Source: Verrucomicrobiaceae bacterium (GTDB lineage: Bacteria > Verrucomicrobiota > Verrucomicrobiia > Verrucomicrobiales > Verrucomicrobiaceae). Taken from it: DNA of 57,716 nt. Numbering within the stretch: the stretch's first letter is position 1; each line of letters opens with the position of its first letter. This document shows positions 7,702 to 16,812 of the stretch, in pieces. The notes under the pieces were generated by a model. That model was given only the letters and a program-made list of their open reading frames with translations. It was not told where the DNA came from and did no database searches. The stretch spans positions 1 through 57,716 of the forward strand of contig JAIXZA010000142.1 in assembly GCA_027489965.1 (NCBI GenBank), in the 5' to 3' direction. The translations under genes were made by a program, and so were the position numbers.

Positions 7702-8927
7702 AAGGTATGAATGAAGAGTCCTGAGCGGAGTTTAGGCTCAAACCAGGTGCTCTTGGGCGGCATGATCTGTTCGGCATCGGAGATGGCCATGAGCTGATCC
7801 ACCGTCACAGGATACATGCTGAAAGCCACGGCGTGATCGCCTGCATTGACAAGCTTTTCGAGCTCAGCGGTGCCTCGGATACCACCGATGAAGTCGATCC
7901 GCTTGCTGGTGCGTGGATCGTCGATGCCGAGCACAGGCTTCAGCAGGCGATCCTGAAGGATGCTGACGTCGAGCAGATCGATCGGGCTCGCATTGTCGGC
8001 GGCTTTCCAAGCGAGATCATACCATTTTCCACCGAAATACATGCTGGCATGGCCCGGCAGAGTGGGCGACTTAATCTCCGTCTCAGTGACGGTGAAAATG
8101 CTGCTGACTTCGGCAAAGAAGGCGTCAGGACTGCGTCCGTTCAGATCTTTGACTGCGCGATTGTAGGGCAGAATGTTCAGCTCGTTACCGGGGAAAAGAA
8201 CGCAGAGGAACCAATTGTAATCTTCAGCTCCCGTGTGACCCGGATTGCGCTCACGACGCAGCTGGCTGACACGGAAGGCACTGGCTGCACGATGGTGACC
8301 ATCGGCGATGTAGGAAGCCGGAACTTGGCTAGCAAAGAGCTGCTCCAATTGGGCGCAGGACTCGGCTGGCAGGCGCCAGGACTGGTGACGGACGCCATCT
8401 GGTGCCGTGAAGTCATGATCAGCCGGCTGAGCCTGCATGTGGCCCTGGATGATGGCATCAATCTCTGGCTGACCGCGATAGGTCAGGAAAATAGGGCCTG
8501 TGTTGCCGCTCAGCGCATCGACGAGGCGGGTGCGATCGTCCTCTTTGTCTTGGCGCGTCTTTTCGTGCTTTTTGATCACGTCTTGCGCATAATCCTCCGT
8601 GTGACAGACACCCACGAGCCCGGTTTGGCTGTGACTGCCGATCGTTTGGCGATAAAGATACAGGCTAGGAGCCGCCTCACGCACAAGCACGCCATCGGCG
8701 ACCAGCTTGTCGAGGTTTTCCTTGGCCTTCGCATACACCTCTGGCGAGTAAGGATCGACGGATAAAGGCAGGTCGATCTCTGCACGATCCACATGCAGAA
8801 GATTCAGCGGCTTGTCATGAGCCAGAGCATAAGACTCCTCACGATTGACGACATCATAAGGCACCGCCGCGACAGCAGCAGCATGTTGGGGGACAGGAAC
8901 GAGACCTTGGAAAGAACGAAGACGCAT
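7698..8927 (-). CDS. DUF1015 family protein
   Basis: A 409-residue cytoplasmic protein of the DUF1015 family, found widely in bacteria and often next to serine biosynthesis genes; the biochemical role of most members is not settled. Recognised by the N-terminal MRLRSFQGLVP start, AAVPYDVVNREE, KHEKTR in the first third, and the IADGHHRAASA motif near the middle. The last 26 codons lie inside the 77-bp repeat, and the stop codon TAG is supplied by sequence shared with the end of the inserted cassette, so the reading frame was restored with the same C-terminal residues (IHTF) as the relic at 6773-6853. Probably still functional because nothing is lost. Confidence 0.93.
   Translation of the reverse strand: MRLRSFQGLVPVPQHAAAVAAVPYDVVNREESYALAHDKPLNLLHVDRAEIDLPLSVDPYSPEVYAKAKENLDKLVADGVLVREAAPSLYLYRQTIGSHSQTGLVGVCHTEDYAQDVIKKHEKTRQDKEDDRTRLVDALSGNTGPIFLTYRGQPEIDAIIQGHMQAQPADHDFTAPDGVRHQSWRLPAESCAQLEQLFASQVPASYIADGHHRAASAFRVSQLRRERNPGHTGAEDYNWFLCVLFPGNELNILPYNRAVKDLNGRSPDAFFAEVSSIFTVTETEIKSPTLPGHASMYFGGKWYDLAWKAADNASPIDLLDVSILQDRLLKPVLGIDDPRTSKRIDFIGGIRGTAELEKLVNAGDHAVAFSMYPVTVDQLMAISDAEQIMPPKSTWFEPKLRSGLFIHTF
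7702..7778 (+). repeat. 77-bp direct repeat, right copy
   Basis: Second copy of the 6777-6853 repeat, one mismatch in 77. This copy is part of the functional DUF1015 gene. The repeat begins one base after the last base of the nucleotidyltransferase stop codon, so cassette and repeat abut. Confidence 0.95.
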
Positions 8928-9052
8928 GGGCGCGCACGTTTAACAGGCCCAAGGGGAAGTCAACCCGAGGAGCATAGAAACAACCCTGAGATTGCTTTTT
9001 TGAACTGCTTTGGCCTTTTGACGATTTGCTGCATCGGCACTAGAAAGAAGTC

Positions 9053-9685
9053 ATGCTGTTTCGAATCGCCCTTTTTCTGACTGCCTGCTTTCTCCTATCT
9101 TGCCGCACTACGGAGCGAGTGGCCGTGTCGCAACCTCTGCCGCCGCGCTGGGGGAAAACACCGGACTGCGACGCAGTCTCGGGACCAGTCAGGATCGATG
9201 TTTCATTAGCGTCACAAACAGCTCAGTTATTGGCTAAAAATGGAGCCTTGCTGGCGGAGATGGACGTGTCGCCGGGTGTGCCGGGGCATGAGACGCCAAA
9301 AGGGCATTTTCGTGTGACTGAGAAGCTCCCGCTGAAGCGCTCAAACCTGTACGGACAGTATGTAAAGAAGGACACCAAGGAGGTCGTCGTCCATCGTGCC
9401 TGGGAACATCAGGGACCAGCGCCAGAGGGCACCGAGTATCAGGGCATTGCGATGCCATGGTGGCTGCGGCTCACGGATGATGGCGTGGGCATTCACGTCG
9501 GTGGTTTTGAGCGTGGTCAACCGACCAGTCACGGCTGTATTCGCTGTCTGGAGGAGGCGCAGAAAGTGTTTTATGACAAGGCACAAGTCGGCACACCTGT
9601 CTGCATTCATGAGGGACCACACCCTGCGCCTTCACTGCTGAATGCGGAGGAAACCGAAGCCAACAAAAGCCTGAAAAGACGTTGA
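9053..9685 (+). CDS. L,D-transpeptidase (YkuD fold) lipoprotein
   Basis: Forms 3-3 cross-links in peptidoglycan or attaches proteins to it, acting in the periplasm. Residues 1-17 are a lipoprotein signal ending in the lipobox LLSC (Cys17). The catalytic signature is intact: HVGGFERGQPTSHGCIR, with His148, His160 and nucleophile Cys162. An earlier SPGVPGHETPKGHFRV segment matches the first conserved YkuD block. At 210 residues it is a single-domain enzyme without a separate peptidoglycan-binding module. Its start is about 125 bases from the divergent DUF1015 start, with room for promoters for both. Confidence 0.92.
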   Translation: MLFRIALFLTACFLLSCRTTERVAVSQPLPPRWGKTPDCDAVSGPVRIDVSLASQTAQLLAKNGALLAEMDVSPGVPGHETPKGHFRVTEKLPLKRSNLYGQYVKKDTKEVVVHRAWEHQGPAPEGTEYQGIAMPWWLRLTDDGVGIHVGGFERGQPTSHGCIRCLEEAQKVFYDKAQVGTPVCIHEGPHPAPSLLNAEETEANKSLKRR

Positions 9686-9803
9686 GAATCGGGTGGCATT
9701 CGGATGATCTATCAGAACATCTTTGGTTGCCAAAGGAAGCGACAAAGAAAGATCCCATGCGACCCTCCATTTAACTTCGTATGGAATCGCTGTTTCGGCG
9801 CGT

Positions 9804-12800
9804 ATGAAGCTTCCCCCCCCGATGATTGTGAACTCTTGTTATTTAATCTTGGCCGGCCTCTGTCTGGGAGTGTCGACCCTTGTTGCGGCTCCTGCTTGGA
9901 AAGACGCTGAGAGCGTGTTGAAAGCGCGGTGCTACGAATGTCATAATGACAAAAAAATGAAGGGAGACGTCGATCTCCAGCAGTTCGCGGCTGATCCGCA
10001 GGTGGCCAAGCAGTTTGAGGTGTGGATCAAGGTCAAGGACACCGTTGAAAGCGGCGACATGCCACCGCCGAAAGCCCACCAAATGAGCGATCAGGAACAC
10101 GACGCCTTACTCGGTTGGGTCAGTGGTGAGCTGGATCATCTGGCAAAGTCGCAATCAGGCGATCCAGGGCCGGTGACAATGCGCCGTCTGACCAATGCGG
10201 AATATGACAACACGATTCGTGACCTCACCGGTCAGAGTTACAACCTGGCGCAGGAGTTCCAAACCGATGGTGGTGGTGGTGAAGGTTTCACGAACACGGG
10301 TGACGTGCTTTTCATGAGCCCGGCAGCCATTGATAAATACTTTAATGCCGCACGAAAGCTGGCGGACTATGCCACGATCATGCCGGGAACTGGCATTGTT
10401 TTCAACCCACAGCGCATCGGTCTGCGCGGCGTGGAACAGCTGAAAGCGCAGGCGCAGCAGGGACTCTATGTTTGGTATCAGCAGAAAGCGGCACCCCATC
10501 TCCCCAAAGATGACGAGCCGATGCGTGAAGCCGATTACATGCTGGCCTGCTGGAAGCATAAGCAGACCCAGACTCCGCTGGATCAGTTGGCCAAGGACAT
10601 GAAGCTGAGCATTCATTTCCTGAACAATTGGTGGAATCTGGTCAACAGCACCGAACCGAAAAGTCGTTATCTTGATCTGACTCGCGTCGCCTGGCGGGAA
10701 CTGCCAGCGGATGAAAAAACGGCGCTAGAACGCATTCAAGACATCGAGGCAGATCTACACTCATGGAATAATCCAAAACACCCCGGCAGCGGCGTTCAGC
10801 GCCAGCAACAAGACAGCGACGGCATCCGCCCCTATAACATGCAAACGGCCGTGAAAGATAAGTCACACGTTTATCTCTGCATTGGCGACACCGGAGATGG
10901 CAACAAAGGCGACATCGCTCTGGTGACCTACATTGAGGTCAGTATCGGTAAGAAAAAAGAAAACTACTTCCATTGGCTCAATAGGTCGCTCGATGAAAAG
11001 CGTAAACTCGTTGCGAGCAATCCACCGCCGCCAAATCTTGATCTTCTCAAGGCGCGGATCGCTGAACTGGAAAAAATTCGCGCCATCTATGGCAAGCATC
11101 CTCAGGGACGTCAGATCGAACCTCACGTGATCGGACTTGCAGCGCCGACCGTTGTCACGATCCCCATGCCTGAAGGAGCGCATTGGTTAAAAATCGAGTC
11201 CAAACTCGACCTGCAAAACCCAGAGGCGGAAGAAGCAACCGTGCAATGGGCCATCTCTACCGATAAACCGCGCGACGTGACCAAGATCATGCCAGGAGTG
11301 CTGACCATCTGGAAACGCGCCACAAAGAAGTCCGGCGAGACCATGAACGACTTCAACAAAATGAAGGTAGCTTTTCCAGACATGTTTGAGCGACGGCTCG
11401 AAGAGGTGGCGGGTAATCTTTTCCGCAATGGCAAGCCAGGCATCAGTGTGTATTATTTTAGTGATGAACAGCTCGGCCAACTGCTCGGCCAAAAAGACCG
11501 CTGGAAGCTTGAGGAGATGAAAAAAGATTGGAGTTTGGCCGGCAATCCCAATTTGAAGCCTGACCAGCAAAAGCAGTTCGATGGCTCCATCCTCTGGCAT
11601 CTCCAGCAGTTTGCCAAACGCGCTTGGCGCAGGCCCATCACTGAGGAAGAGACCAAGAAACTGGACGCCCTCTATTTTGCCAGCCGCGCCAAAGAACTGG
11701 ACCGTGAATCTGCAGCACGTGAAGTGCTGGTGCGCATCCTCGTCTCGCCCCATTTCCTTTTCAAAGCAGAGACACTTCCGCTCGCACAAACGGAGCCTGG
11801 AGATGTGAAGCTCAACGCTTTTGAATTGGCGTCGCGCCTGAGTTACTTTCTGTGGGCTTCAATGCCCGACTGGGAACTGCGTAAAGTCGCTGAAGATGGC
11901 ACACTCACCCAGCCTGAAGTGCTGGCGGCGCAGACGAAACGAATGCTCCGTGATCCAAAGGCCCGCGCCATGGCGAGAGAATTTGCGGGTCAGTGGCTTA
12001 AGTTTAGTGGTTTTGATGAAAAAAGCAGTGTCGATGAAAAAGCGTTCCCTCAGTTCACGCCCGAACTGCGTGCCGACATGCAGCGTGAGATCGAAGAGTT
12101 TTTCACGCATCTCGTGCGCGAAGACCGCAGCGTCTCCGACATCATCATGGGCGACTACAGTTTCATGAATGAGCGCCTTGGCTGGCACTACGGCGTGCCA
12201 AACCTTGTGGGCAATGAATTCCGCGAAGTCAAAGTCGGACAGCATCACCGCGGTGGCCTCTTGGGCATGGGAGCGATTTTGACGAAAACCTCACGTCCTA
12301 GCCGCACCAGCCCGGTGCTGCGTGGCGATTATTTGTATCAAGTCGTCCTCGGGTTCAGCTCACCACCGCCGCCACCCAATGTGCCTGAGCTCAAAGAAGC
12401 CAGTAAACCTGCAAGCCTGCGTGAAGCGCTCATGCAGCATCGTGCCGATCAGGCCTGTGCGGTTTGTCACGATCGCATTGATCCCTTGGGCTTTGCTCTG
12501 GAGCGCTTTGACCCCATCGGTCGGTTCCGTGCCGAAGCGGACATTGATGACACAGGCGAGCTGAAAGATGGCACCAAATTCCGAGGTCTCGACGGTCTGC
12601 GCAGCTATCTCAAGAAGAACGAACCAAACTTCACGGCGCAATTCAGCCGCAAGCTTCTCGGCTACTCGCTGGGCCGGCAAACGTTACCGAGCGACAAAGC
12701 GCTCATCACGCAGATGCAGGACTCACTGGCAAAGAACAACGGCAAGTTTTCCGCCGCCGTTCTCACCATCATTCGCAGCCGCCAGTTTCTAAATCGCCGG

Positions 12801-12827
12801 GGTGAACCCGCCGTAGCGGGGAATTAA
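9804..12827 (+). CDS. Exported planctomycete-type cytochrome c/DUF1592 protein
   Basis: Large periplasmic c-type cytochrome-like protein of the DUF1587-DUF1592-DUF1588-DUF1585 architecture restricted largely to Planctomycetes and Verrucomicrobia; the substrate is unknown, with a redox role in polymer breakdown often suspected. I start at the ATG at 9804 (1007 residues), giving a signal-like N-terminus (YLILAGLCLGVSTLVAAP); an upstream in-frame start at 9723 would add 27 unlikely residues. Heme c motif CYECH is at residues 43-47. Then RRLTNAEYDNTIRDL (DUF1587), ASRLSYFLWASMPD (DUF1592), and CAVCHDRIDPLGFALERFD (DUF1588, second CxxCH). Residues near 240-480 form a long insert. Stands alone, without the DUF1552 partner that often accompanies this family. 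Confidence 0.9.
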   Translation: MKLPPPMIVNSCYLILAGLCLGVSTLVAAPAWKDAESVLKARCYECHNDKKMKGDVDLQQFAADPQVAKQFEVWIKVKDTVESGDMPPPKAHQMSDQEHDALLGWVSGELDHLAKSQSGDPGPVTMRRLTNAEYDNTIRDLTGQSYNLAQEFQTDGGGGEGFTNTGDVLFMSPAAIDKYFNAARKLADYATIMPGTGIVFNPQRIGLRGVEQLKAQAQQGLYVWYQQKAAPHLPKDDEPMREADYMLACWKHKQTQTPLDQLAKDMKLSIHFLNNWWNLVNSTEPKSRYLDLTRVAWRELPADEKTALERIQDIEADLHSWNNPKHPGSGVQRQQQDSDGIRPYNMQTAVKDKSHVYLCIGDTGDGNKGDIALVTYIEVSIGKKKENYFHWLNRSLDEKRKLVASNPPPPNLDLLKARIAELEKIRAIYGKHPQGRQIEPHVIGLAAPTVVTIPMPEGAHWLKIESKLDLQNPEAEEATVQWAISTDKPRDVTKIMPGVLTIWKRATKKSGETMNDFNKMKVAFPDMFERRLEEVAGNLFRNGKPGISVYYFSDEQLGQLLGQKDRWKLEEMKKDWSLAGNPNLKPDQQKQFDGSILWHLQQFAKRAWRRPITEEETKKLDALYFASRAKELDRESAAREVLVRILVSPHFLFKAETLPLAQTEPGDVKLNAFELASRLSYFLWASMPDWELRKVAEDGTLTQPEVLAAQTKRMLRDPKARAMAREFAGQWLKFSGFDEKSSVDEKAFPQFTPELRADMQREIEEFFTHLVREDRSVSDIIMGDYSFMNERLGWHYGVPNLVGNEFREVKVGQHHRGGLLGMGAILTKTSRPSRTSPVLRGDYLYQVVLGFSSPPPPPNVPELKEASKPASLREALMQHRADQACAVCHDRIDPLGFALERFDPIGRFRAEADIDDTGELKDGTKFRGLDGLRSYLKKNEPNFTAQFSRKLLGYSLGRQTLPSDKALITQMQDSLAKNNGKFSAAVLTIIRSRQFLNRRGEPAVAGN

Positions 12828-12891
12828 CAGCGCCACAAAGTTGAGCCGAAGAGCCGTAAAGACTTGGAATTGTTGCCAATCAGGGTGCATT

Positions 12892-12911
12892 AGGGAGTTA
12901 AGTCACTCCCT
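12892..12911 (+). promoter_or_regulatory. Hairpin directly before the psd start codon
   Basis: AGGGAGT (12892-12898) and ACTCCCT (12905-12911) form a perfect 7-bp stem with a 6-base loop, ending two bases before the psd ATG at 12914. The GGGAG arm is the only Shine-Dalgarno-like sequence nearby, so the hairpin could hide it; alternatively it ends the upstream transcript. No T-run follows. Confidence 0.35.
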
Positions 12912-12913
12912 CA

Positions 12914-13816
12914 ATGTCTGCTACTCCAATTCAATTCTTTAACCGACTCTCTCAACAGCTCGAGACAGAAGCTGTTTATGGCGAAGGGCCGCTACGTTTT
13001 GTTTATGAAAATCCGCTGGGCAGGATCGCTCTTCATGCCCTGGTGAAGCGGGCGGTTTTTTCCCTCTGGTATGGATCACGCATGGACTCGGCAGCAAGTG
13101 CCAAACGGGTTCAGCCGTTCATTGAGCAGTTCGGTGTCAATACCTCAGAGTTTGCTGATCCCGTGGCTAGCTTTGGGAGCTTTAATGAGTTTTTTTATCG
13201 TAAGCTGAAGCCTGAATCGCGCCCTATCGTGCCGGAAGAAAAGGCCGTGGCTTTGCCCGCAGATGGCCGGCATCTGGTCATTCCAGATGTATCTCAGTGC
13301 ACTGATTTTATGGTGAAAGGGGTGCGATTTGATGTGGCGAAGCTCGTGGCTGACTCTGGACTGGCGCAGCGCTACCGAAAAGGCAGCATGCTGATCTCTC
13401 GACTGTGCCCGACGGATTATCATCGTTTTCATTTCCCTTCAGGCGGCATCGCGGAGTCACCCATACTGATCAATGGCCCACTCTACTCGGTCAGTCCGAT
13501 CGCGCTCATGAAGCGCCCATCGATCTTCTGGGAAAACAAACGTTATCTGACGAGAGTGCGAACACAGACAGTGGGTGAGATCGTGTTTCTCGAAGTAGGT
13601 GCCACCTGCGTGGGCAGCGTCGTTCACACTTCCACTCCAGGTCAGTTTTATCACAAAGGCGACGAAAAAGGTTACTTCCGCTTTGGTGGCTCCAGCGTGA
13701 TCACGCTCTTTGAACCAGGGCGAGTGAAGTTCGCTGATGACCTGCTGGAGCAAAGTGCAGCTGGCCGAGAAGTGTATGCCAAGATGGGGGATCTGGCTGG
13801 CTGGGCACTGTCATAG
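12914..13816 (+). CDS. psd: Phosphatidylserine decarboxylase proenzyme
   Basis: Makes phosphatidylethanolamine from phosphatidylserine at the inner membrane. 300 residues, within the range of the type I family. Seen: FNEFFYRKLKPESRP, the conserved substrate-region LPADGR, CPTDYHRFHFPSGG with the catalytic His, VGATCVGSV, and the self-cleavage site GGSSVI near residue 262, where the Ser becomes the pyruvoyl group of the alpha chain (GSS in place of the LGST of the E. coli enzyme, as in other members). The phosphatidylserine synthase gene is not in the window. Convergent with the pseudouridine synthase gene, 5 bases between stop codons. Confidence 0.95.
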   Translation: MSATPIQFFNRLSQQLETEAVYGEGPLRFVYENPLGRIALHALVKRAVFSLWYGSRMDSAASAKRVQPFIEQFGVNTSEFADPVASFGSFNEFFYRKLKPESRPIVPEEKAVALPADGRHLVIPDVSQCTDFMVKGVRFDVAKLVADSGLAQRYRKGSMLISRLCPTDYHRFHFPSGGIAESPILINGPLYSVSPIALMKRPSIFWENKRYLTRVRTQTVGEIVFLEVGATCVGSVVHTSTPGQFYHKGDEKGYFRFGGSSVITLFEPGRVKFADDLLEQSAAGREVYAKMGDLAGWALS

Positions 13817-13821
13817 TCGGG

Positions 13822-14520
13822 TCAGGATAGACAAAGAAGGCGCTCAGAATCCGTGAGCGCACGCCATTGTCCTGGCAGCAAATTTTCAGGCAAGGTGAGT
13901 CTACCAATGCTCTCACGATGCAGGCTACTGACAAGGCAACCGACACGACCTAACATGCGTTTGATTTGGTGATGTCTGCCCTCTTGCAGGGTGATGCGCG
14001 CGCGCTTTTCAGCGAGAATCTCAAGTCCAGCAGGAAGTGTGGTGATGTCTTCTGTGGCAAAATGAAAACCTTCGGCAAAGGCTGTCACAGCCTCCTGCGG
14101 GATCGGTTGCAAGGTCTCGACCTGGTAGACTTTTGACACCTTGGATTCAGCATTCATGAACTGCTTAGACCAGCGCCCATCATTGGTCAGCAGCAGCAGG
14201 CCAGTGGAGGCGCGATCAAGCCGTCCGGCGATGTGGAGTGTGTGTTTATCTGGATCATCCAGGAGATCGATCACGGTTTGGTGCTCCGCATCCACGGTGG
14301 CACTGACGACTCCTGCTGGCTTGTGCAGCATGAGATAAAGAGCACGTTCTGCGCTTTGAATGATCTCATCCCCAAGTTGCACCTGCATGAAGCGGTCCAC
14401 AGGATATTGATTCTCTGGACAAACAGTACCATCCACCTTCACCTGCTGCGCAGCAATGAGTCGATGCGCCTCACTGCGCCCTAGCGAGCGGTGTTTAGCG
14501 ATGAGGCGGTCCAGTTTCAT
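13822..14520 (-). CDS. Pseudouridine synthase, RsuA/RluB/E/F family (second paralogue)
   Basis: rRNA pseudouridine synthase with an N-terminal S4 domain (MKLDRLIAKHRSLGRSEAHRLI) and the catalytic motif AGRLDRASTGLLLL containing the nucleophilic Asp. A C-terminal EGRHHQIKRMLGRVG block is typical of the family. I start at the ATG at 14520 (232 residues) because the S4 domain begins there; the frame is open for a further 24 codons that do not resemble the family. Together with the enzyme at 4614-5297 it shows two RsuA-type enzymes within 10 kb; one probably modifies 16S and the other 23S rRNA, but which is which cannot be read from the sequence. Confidence 0.93.
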   Translation of the reverse strand: MKLDRLIAKHRSLGRSEAHRLIAAQQVKVDGTVCPENQYPVDRFMQVQLGDEIIQSAERALYLMLHKPAGVVSATVDAEHQTVIDLLDDPDKHTLHIAGRLDRASTGLLLLTNDGRWSKQFMNAESKVSKVYQVETLQPIPQEAVTAFAEGFHFATEDITTLPAGLEILAEKRARITLQEGRHHQIKRMLGRVGCLVSSLHRESIGRLTLPENLLPGQWRALTDSERLLCLS

Positions 14521-14590
14521 GCCGCACTTTGGCCAGCATCCTTCACTTCTCAATGCTTGCGTGCAGCGGCAGTGCCTAGTATGGCGCAGC

Positions 14591-15751
14591 ATGTCCCTTT
14601 TCTCTTCTGAAGCCGAGCGTCTGGCTGAATTCCCGATTGCTCAAGAAAGCATCTTTTTAGCCCATGCAGGTGTCACGATCTTGCCGCAGCGCGTCACCAA
14701 GGTGATGCAAGATTACCTCCAAGAAGCCTGCCTGCGGATGCAGGAATATCCTGAAGCCTGGAAGGCCACGAATGAAACGCGGGCCGTGGCGGCCAAGATG
14801 ATCGGAGCCAAAGCCAGTGAAATTTCTCTGTTAGGACCCACCTCACTTGGGCTGAGTCTCGTCGCCAACGGCCTAGACTGGCAGCCAGGTGATGAGGTGG
14901 TCTGTTATCAGGACGATTACCCTGCGAATGTCTATCCATGGACAGATCTGGTGCGCCGAGGTGTTGTCGTGCGCTTGCTAAAACCTGAGCTGCCAGGAGC
15001 CATCACGCCTGAGCTTGTCGAGGCAGCACTGACGCCTAAAACAAAACTTGTGGCACTGGCATCGTGCCATTTCCTGAGCGGTTATCGAATCGAGATCGAC
15101 GTGATTGGTCAGATGCTTCGCGCGCGAGGAGTGCTGTTTTGCTTGGATGCCATTCAAACACTGGGGGCTTTTGAAACACGGGTGGATCACGTCGATTTTC
15201 TCAGTGCCGATTCTCACAAATGGATGCTCGGCCCGATGGCGGCTGGCATAGTTTATGTTCGGGAAGAAGTCCAGGAGCGGCTGCGCCCCACATTGTTAGG
15301 ATCGTGGAATGTGCAGAGTCCGAACTTCATCGCACAACCAGAAATCGCCTTTGAACGTGGTGGCCGTCGGTATGAGCCAGGCGTACTGAATATCGTCGGT
15401 ATTCTGGGCATGAAGGCAGGCTTGGAGTTGCTCCTCGAGAAAGGTATTCCACAGGTTAGCGAGCAGTTACTACGACTGAAAGCCAGACTGATGGCAGGAT
15501 TAGAGCCGCTAGGCTTCCGCTTCCTCGGACCTGCGACTGGGACAAACGCTTCAGGCATCAGCACGGCGTATCGTTTACCAGGGACAGGTCCTGCGGAGGA
15601 CAAGGTTTACGAGCATCTCACGGCTCAACGAATCAGTCCTTCATTGCGTTATGATCGCGCAGGGCGGGCTCATTTGCGCTTCAGTCCACATTTTTATAAC
15701 ACGGAAGCCGAGATGGATCGTGTGATTGAGCAGATTGCGGCTTGTCCGTGA
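14591..15751 (+). CDS. Class V aminotransferase (cysteine desulfurase-like PLP enzyme)
   Basis: PLP enzyme of fold type I, class V, related to cysteine desulfurases/selenocysteine lyases and isopenicillin N epimerases. Starts at the ATG at 14591 (386 residues). The PLP-binding Lys210 lies in DSHKWMLGP, the ring-contacting Asp186 in LDAIQTLG, and SCHFLSGYRIEID provides another class V motif. SufS and IscS carry a conserved catalytic Cys loop near the C-terminus; I do not see an RSG-H-C loop of that kind here, so a true desulfurase role is doubtful. Divergent from the pseudouridine synthase, with 70 bases between start codons. Substrate unknown. Confidence 0.88.
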   Translation: MSLFSSEAERLAEFPIAQESIFLAHAGVTILPQRVTKVMQDYLQEACLRMQEYPEAWKATNETRAVAAKMIGAKASEISLLGPTSLGLSLVANGLDWQPGDEVVCYQDDYPANVYPWTDLVRRGVVVRLLKPELPGAITPELVEAALTPKTKLVALASCHFLSGYRIEIDVIGQMLRARGVLFCLDAIQTLGAFETRVDHVDFLSADSHKWMLGPMAAGIVYVREEVQERLRPTLLGSWNVQSPNFIAQPEIAFERGGRRYEPGVLNIVGILGMKAGLELLLEKGIPQVSEQLLRLKARLMAGLEPLGFRFLGPATGTNASGISTAYRLPGTGPAEDKVYEHLTAQRISPSLRYDRAGRAHLRFSPHFYNTEAEMDRVIEQIAACP

Positions 15752-15800
15752 AAAGCTCATCTTGCCAGCGGAGGGCTGAGTCACTAGTCTGCAATTACCC

Positions 15801-16772
15801 ATGAAAAGATTGCTTCTCTCTCCTCTGTTGTGTCTAGCCGCCTTGGCTGCTGAGCCTGTGCCTGAATTCCAGGGCAGTTTGGAAAAATTAGATCCGGCTT
15901 TGGATGCGTTGCTGGAGCCAACGACCAAAATCGAGGTGCTGGCATCTGGCTTCAATTGGTCTGAGGGACCCGTATGGAAGGACGGAAAGATTCTCTTTTC
16001 CGACGTACCAGAGAACACCGTCTTTGGCTGGAAGGAAGGCGATAAAGCCGCCACGGTTAGCCTTAAACCGAGTGGTAGCCTGAGTGAAGAAGGTCAGGGC
16101 TCCAACGGCCTAGCCAAAGATGCCGCAGGAAATTTGATTCTCTGTCAGCATGGCGAGCGCCGCATCGCTCGGCTTGAAAAAGATGGCCGTTTCACCTCAT
16201 TGGCAGACAAGTTTGAAGGCAAGCGTTTCAACAGTCCGAACGATCTGGTCATCGACGCCAAAGGTGCCGTTTTCTTCACGGATCCCCCATACGGATTAAA
16301 GAAAGGCACCGAGCCCGACGCGCCCTACCACGGGGTTTATCGACTTGGCTCAGATGGCAAGCTCAGCCTGATCATTAAAGACATCCAATGGCCGAATGGC
16401 ATCGCTTTGAACCCAGATCAAAGCGTCCTGTATGTGGCCGTGTCCGATAAAGAGGACCCACGCGTGATGGCCTATGATTTGCAGGCAGATGGCAGCGTGA
16501 AGAATGGTCGCGTACTGTTTGCAGCCAAGTCCCTGAAGTCACCCGAGCGTAAAGGTGGCTGTGATGGCATGAAGGTGGATACACAGGGCAACATCTGGAC
16601 CACAGGCCCTGGTGGCGTACTGATCTTAAGCAAGGAAGGCAAGCATCTCGGCACGATCCTGACGGGTCAGGCCACGGCAAACTGCGCCTGGGGTGGTGAC
16701 GATCAAAGCACGCTCTACATCACCGCAGATATGTTTCTCCTGCGAGTGAAAACCAAAGTCAAAGGGTTGTAA
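15801..16772 (+). CDS. Exported SMP-30/gluconolactonase family protein
   Basis: Six-bladed beta-propeller lactonase family (SMP-30/LRE), which open sugar lactones such as gluconolactone using a bound divalent metal. Begins with a signal peptide (MKRLLLSPLLCLAALAAEP), so it acts in the periplasm. Motifs: FNWSEGPVWKDG with the metal-binding Glu, NSPNDLVIDAKGAVFFTDPPYGL with Asn, and a later GGCDGMKVDTQGNIW with the metal-binding Asp. 323 residues, normal. It is followed after 10-40 bases by an exported protein of unknown function on the same strand, with which it may be co-transcribed. The actual lactone is unknown. Confidence 0.92.
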   Translation: MKRLLLSPLLCLAALAAEPVPEFQGSLEKLDPALDALLEPTTKIEVLASGFNWSEGPVWKDGKILFSDVPENTVFGWKEGDKAATVSLKPSGSLSEEGQGSNGLAKDAAGNLILCQHGERRIARLEKDGRFTSLADKFEGKRFNSPNDLVIDAKGAVFFTDPPYGLKKGTEPDAPYHGVYRLGSDGKLSLIIKDIQWPNGIALNPDQSVLYVAVSDKEDPRVMAYDLQADGSVKNGRVLFAAKSLKSPERKGGCDGMKVDTQGNIWTTGPGGVLILSKEGKHLGTILTGQATANCAWGGDDQSTLYITADMFLLRVKTKVKGL

Positions 16773-16812
16773 CTTTTGCCTCATGCAGGCGGCTCCACCC
16801 CATAAGCCGAAC

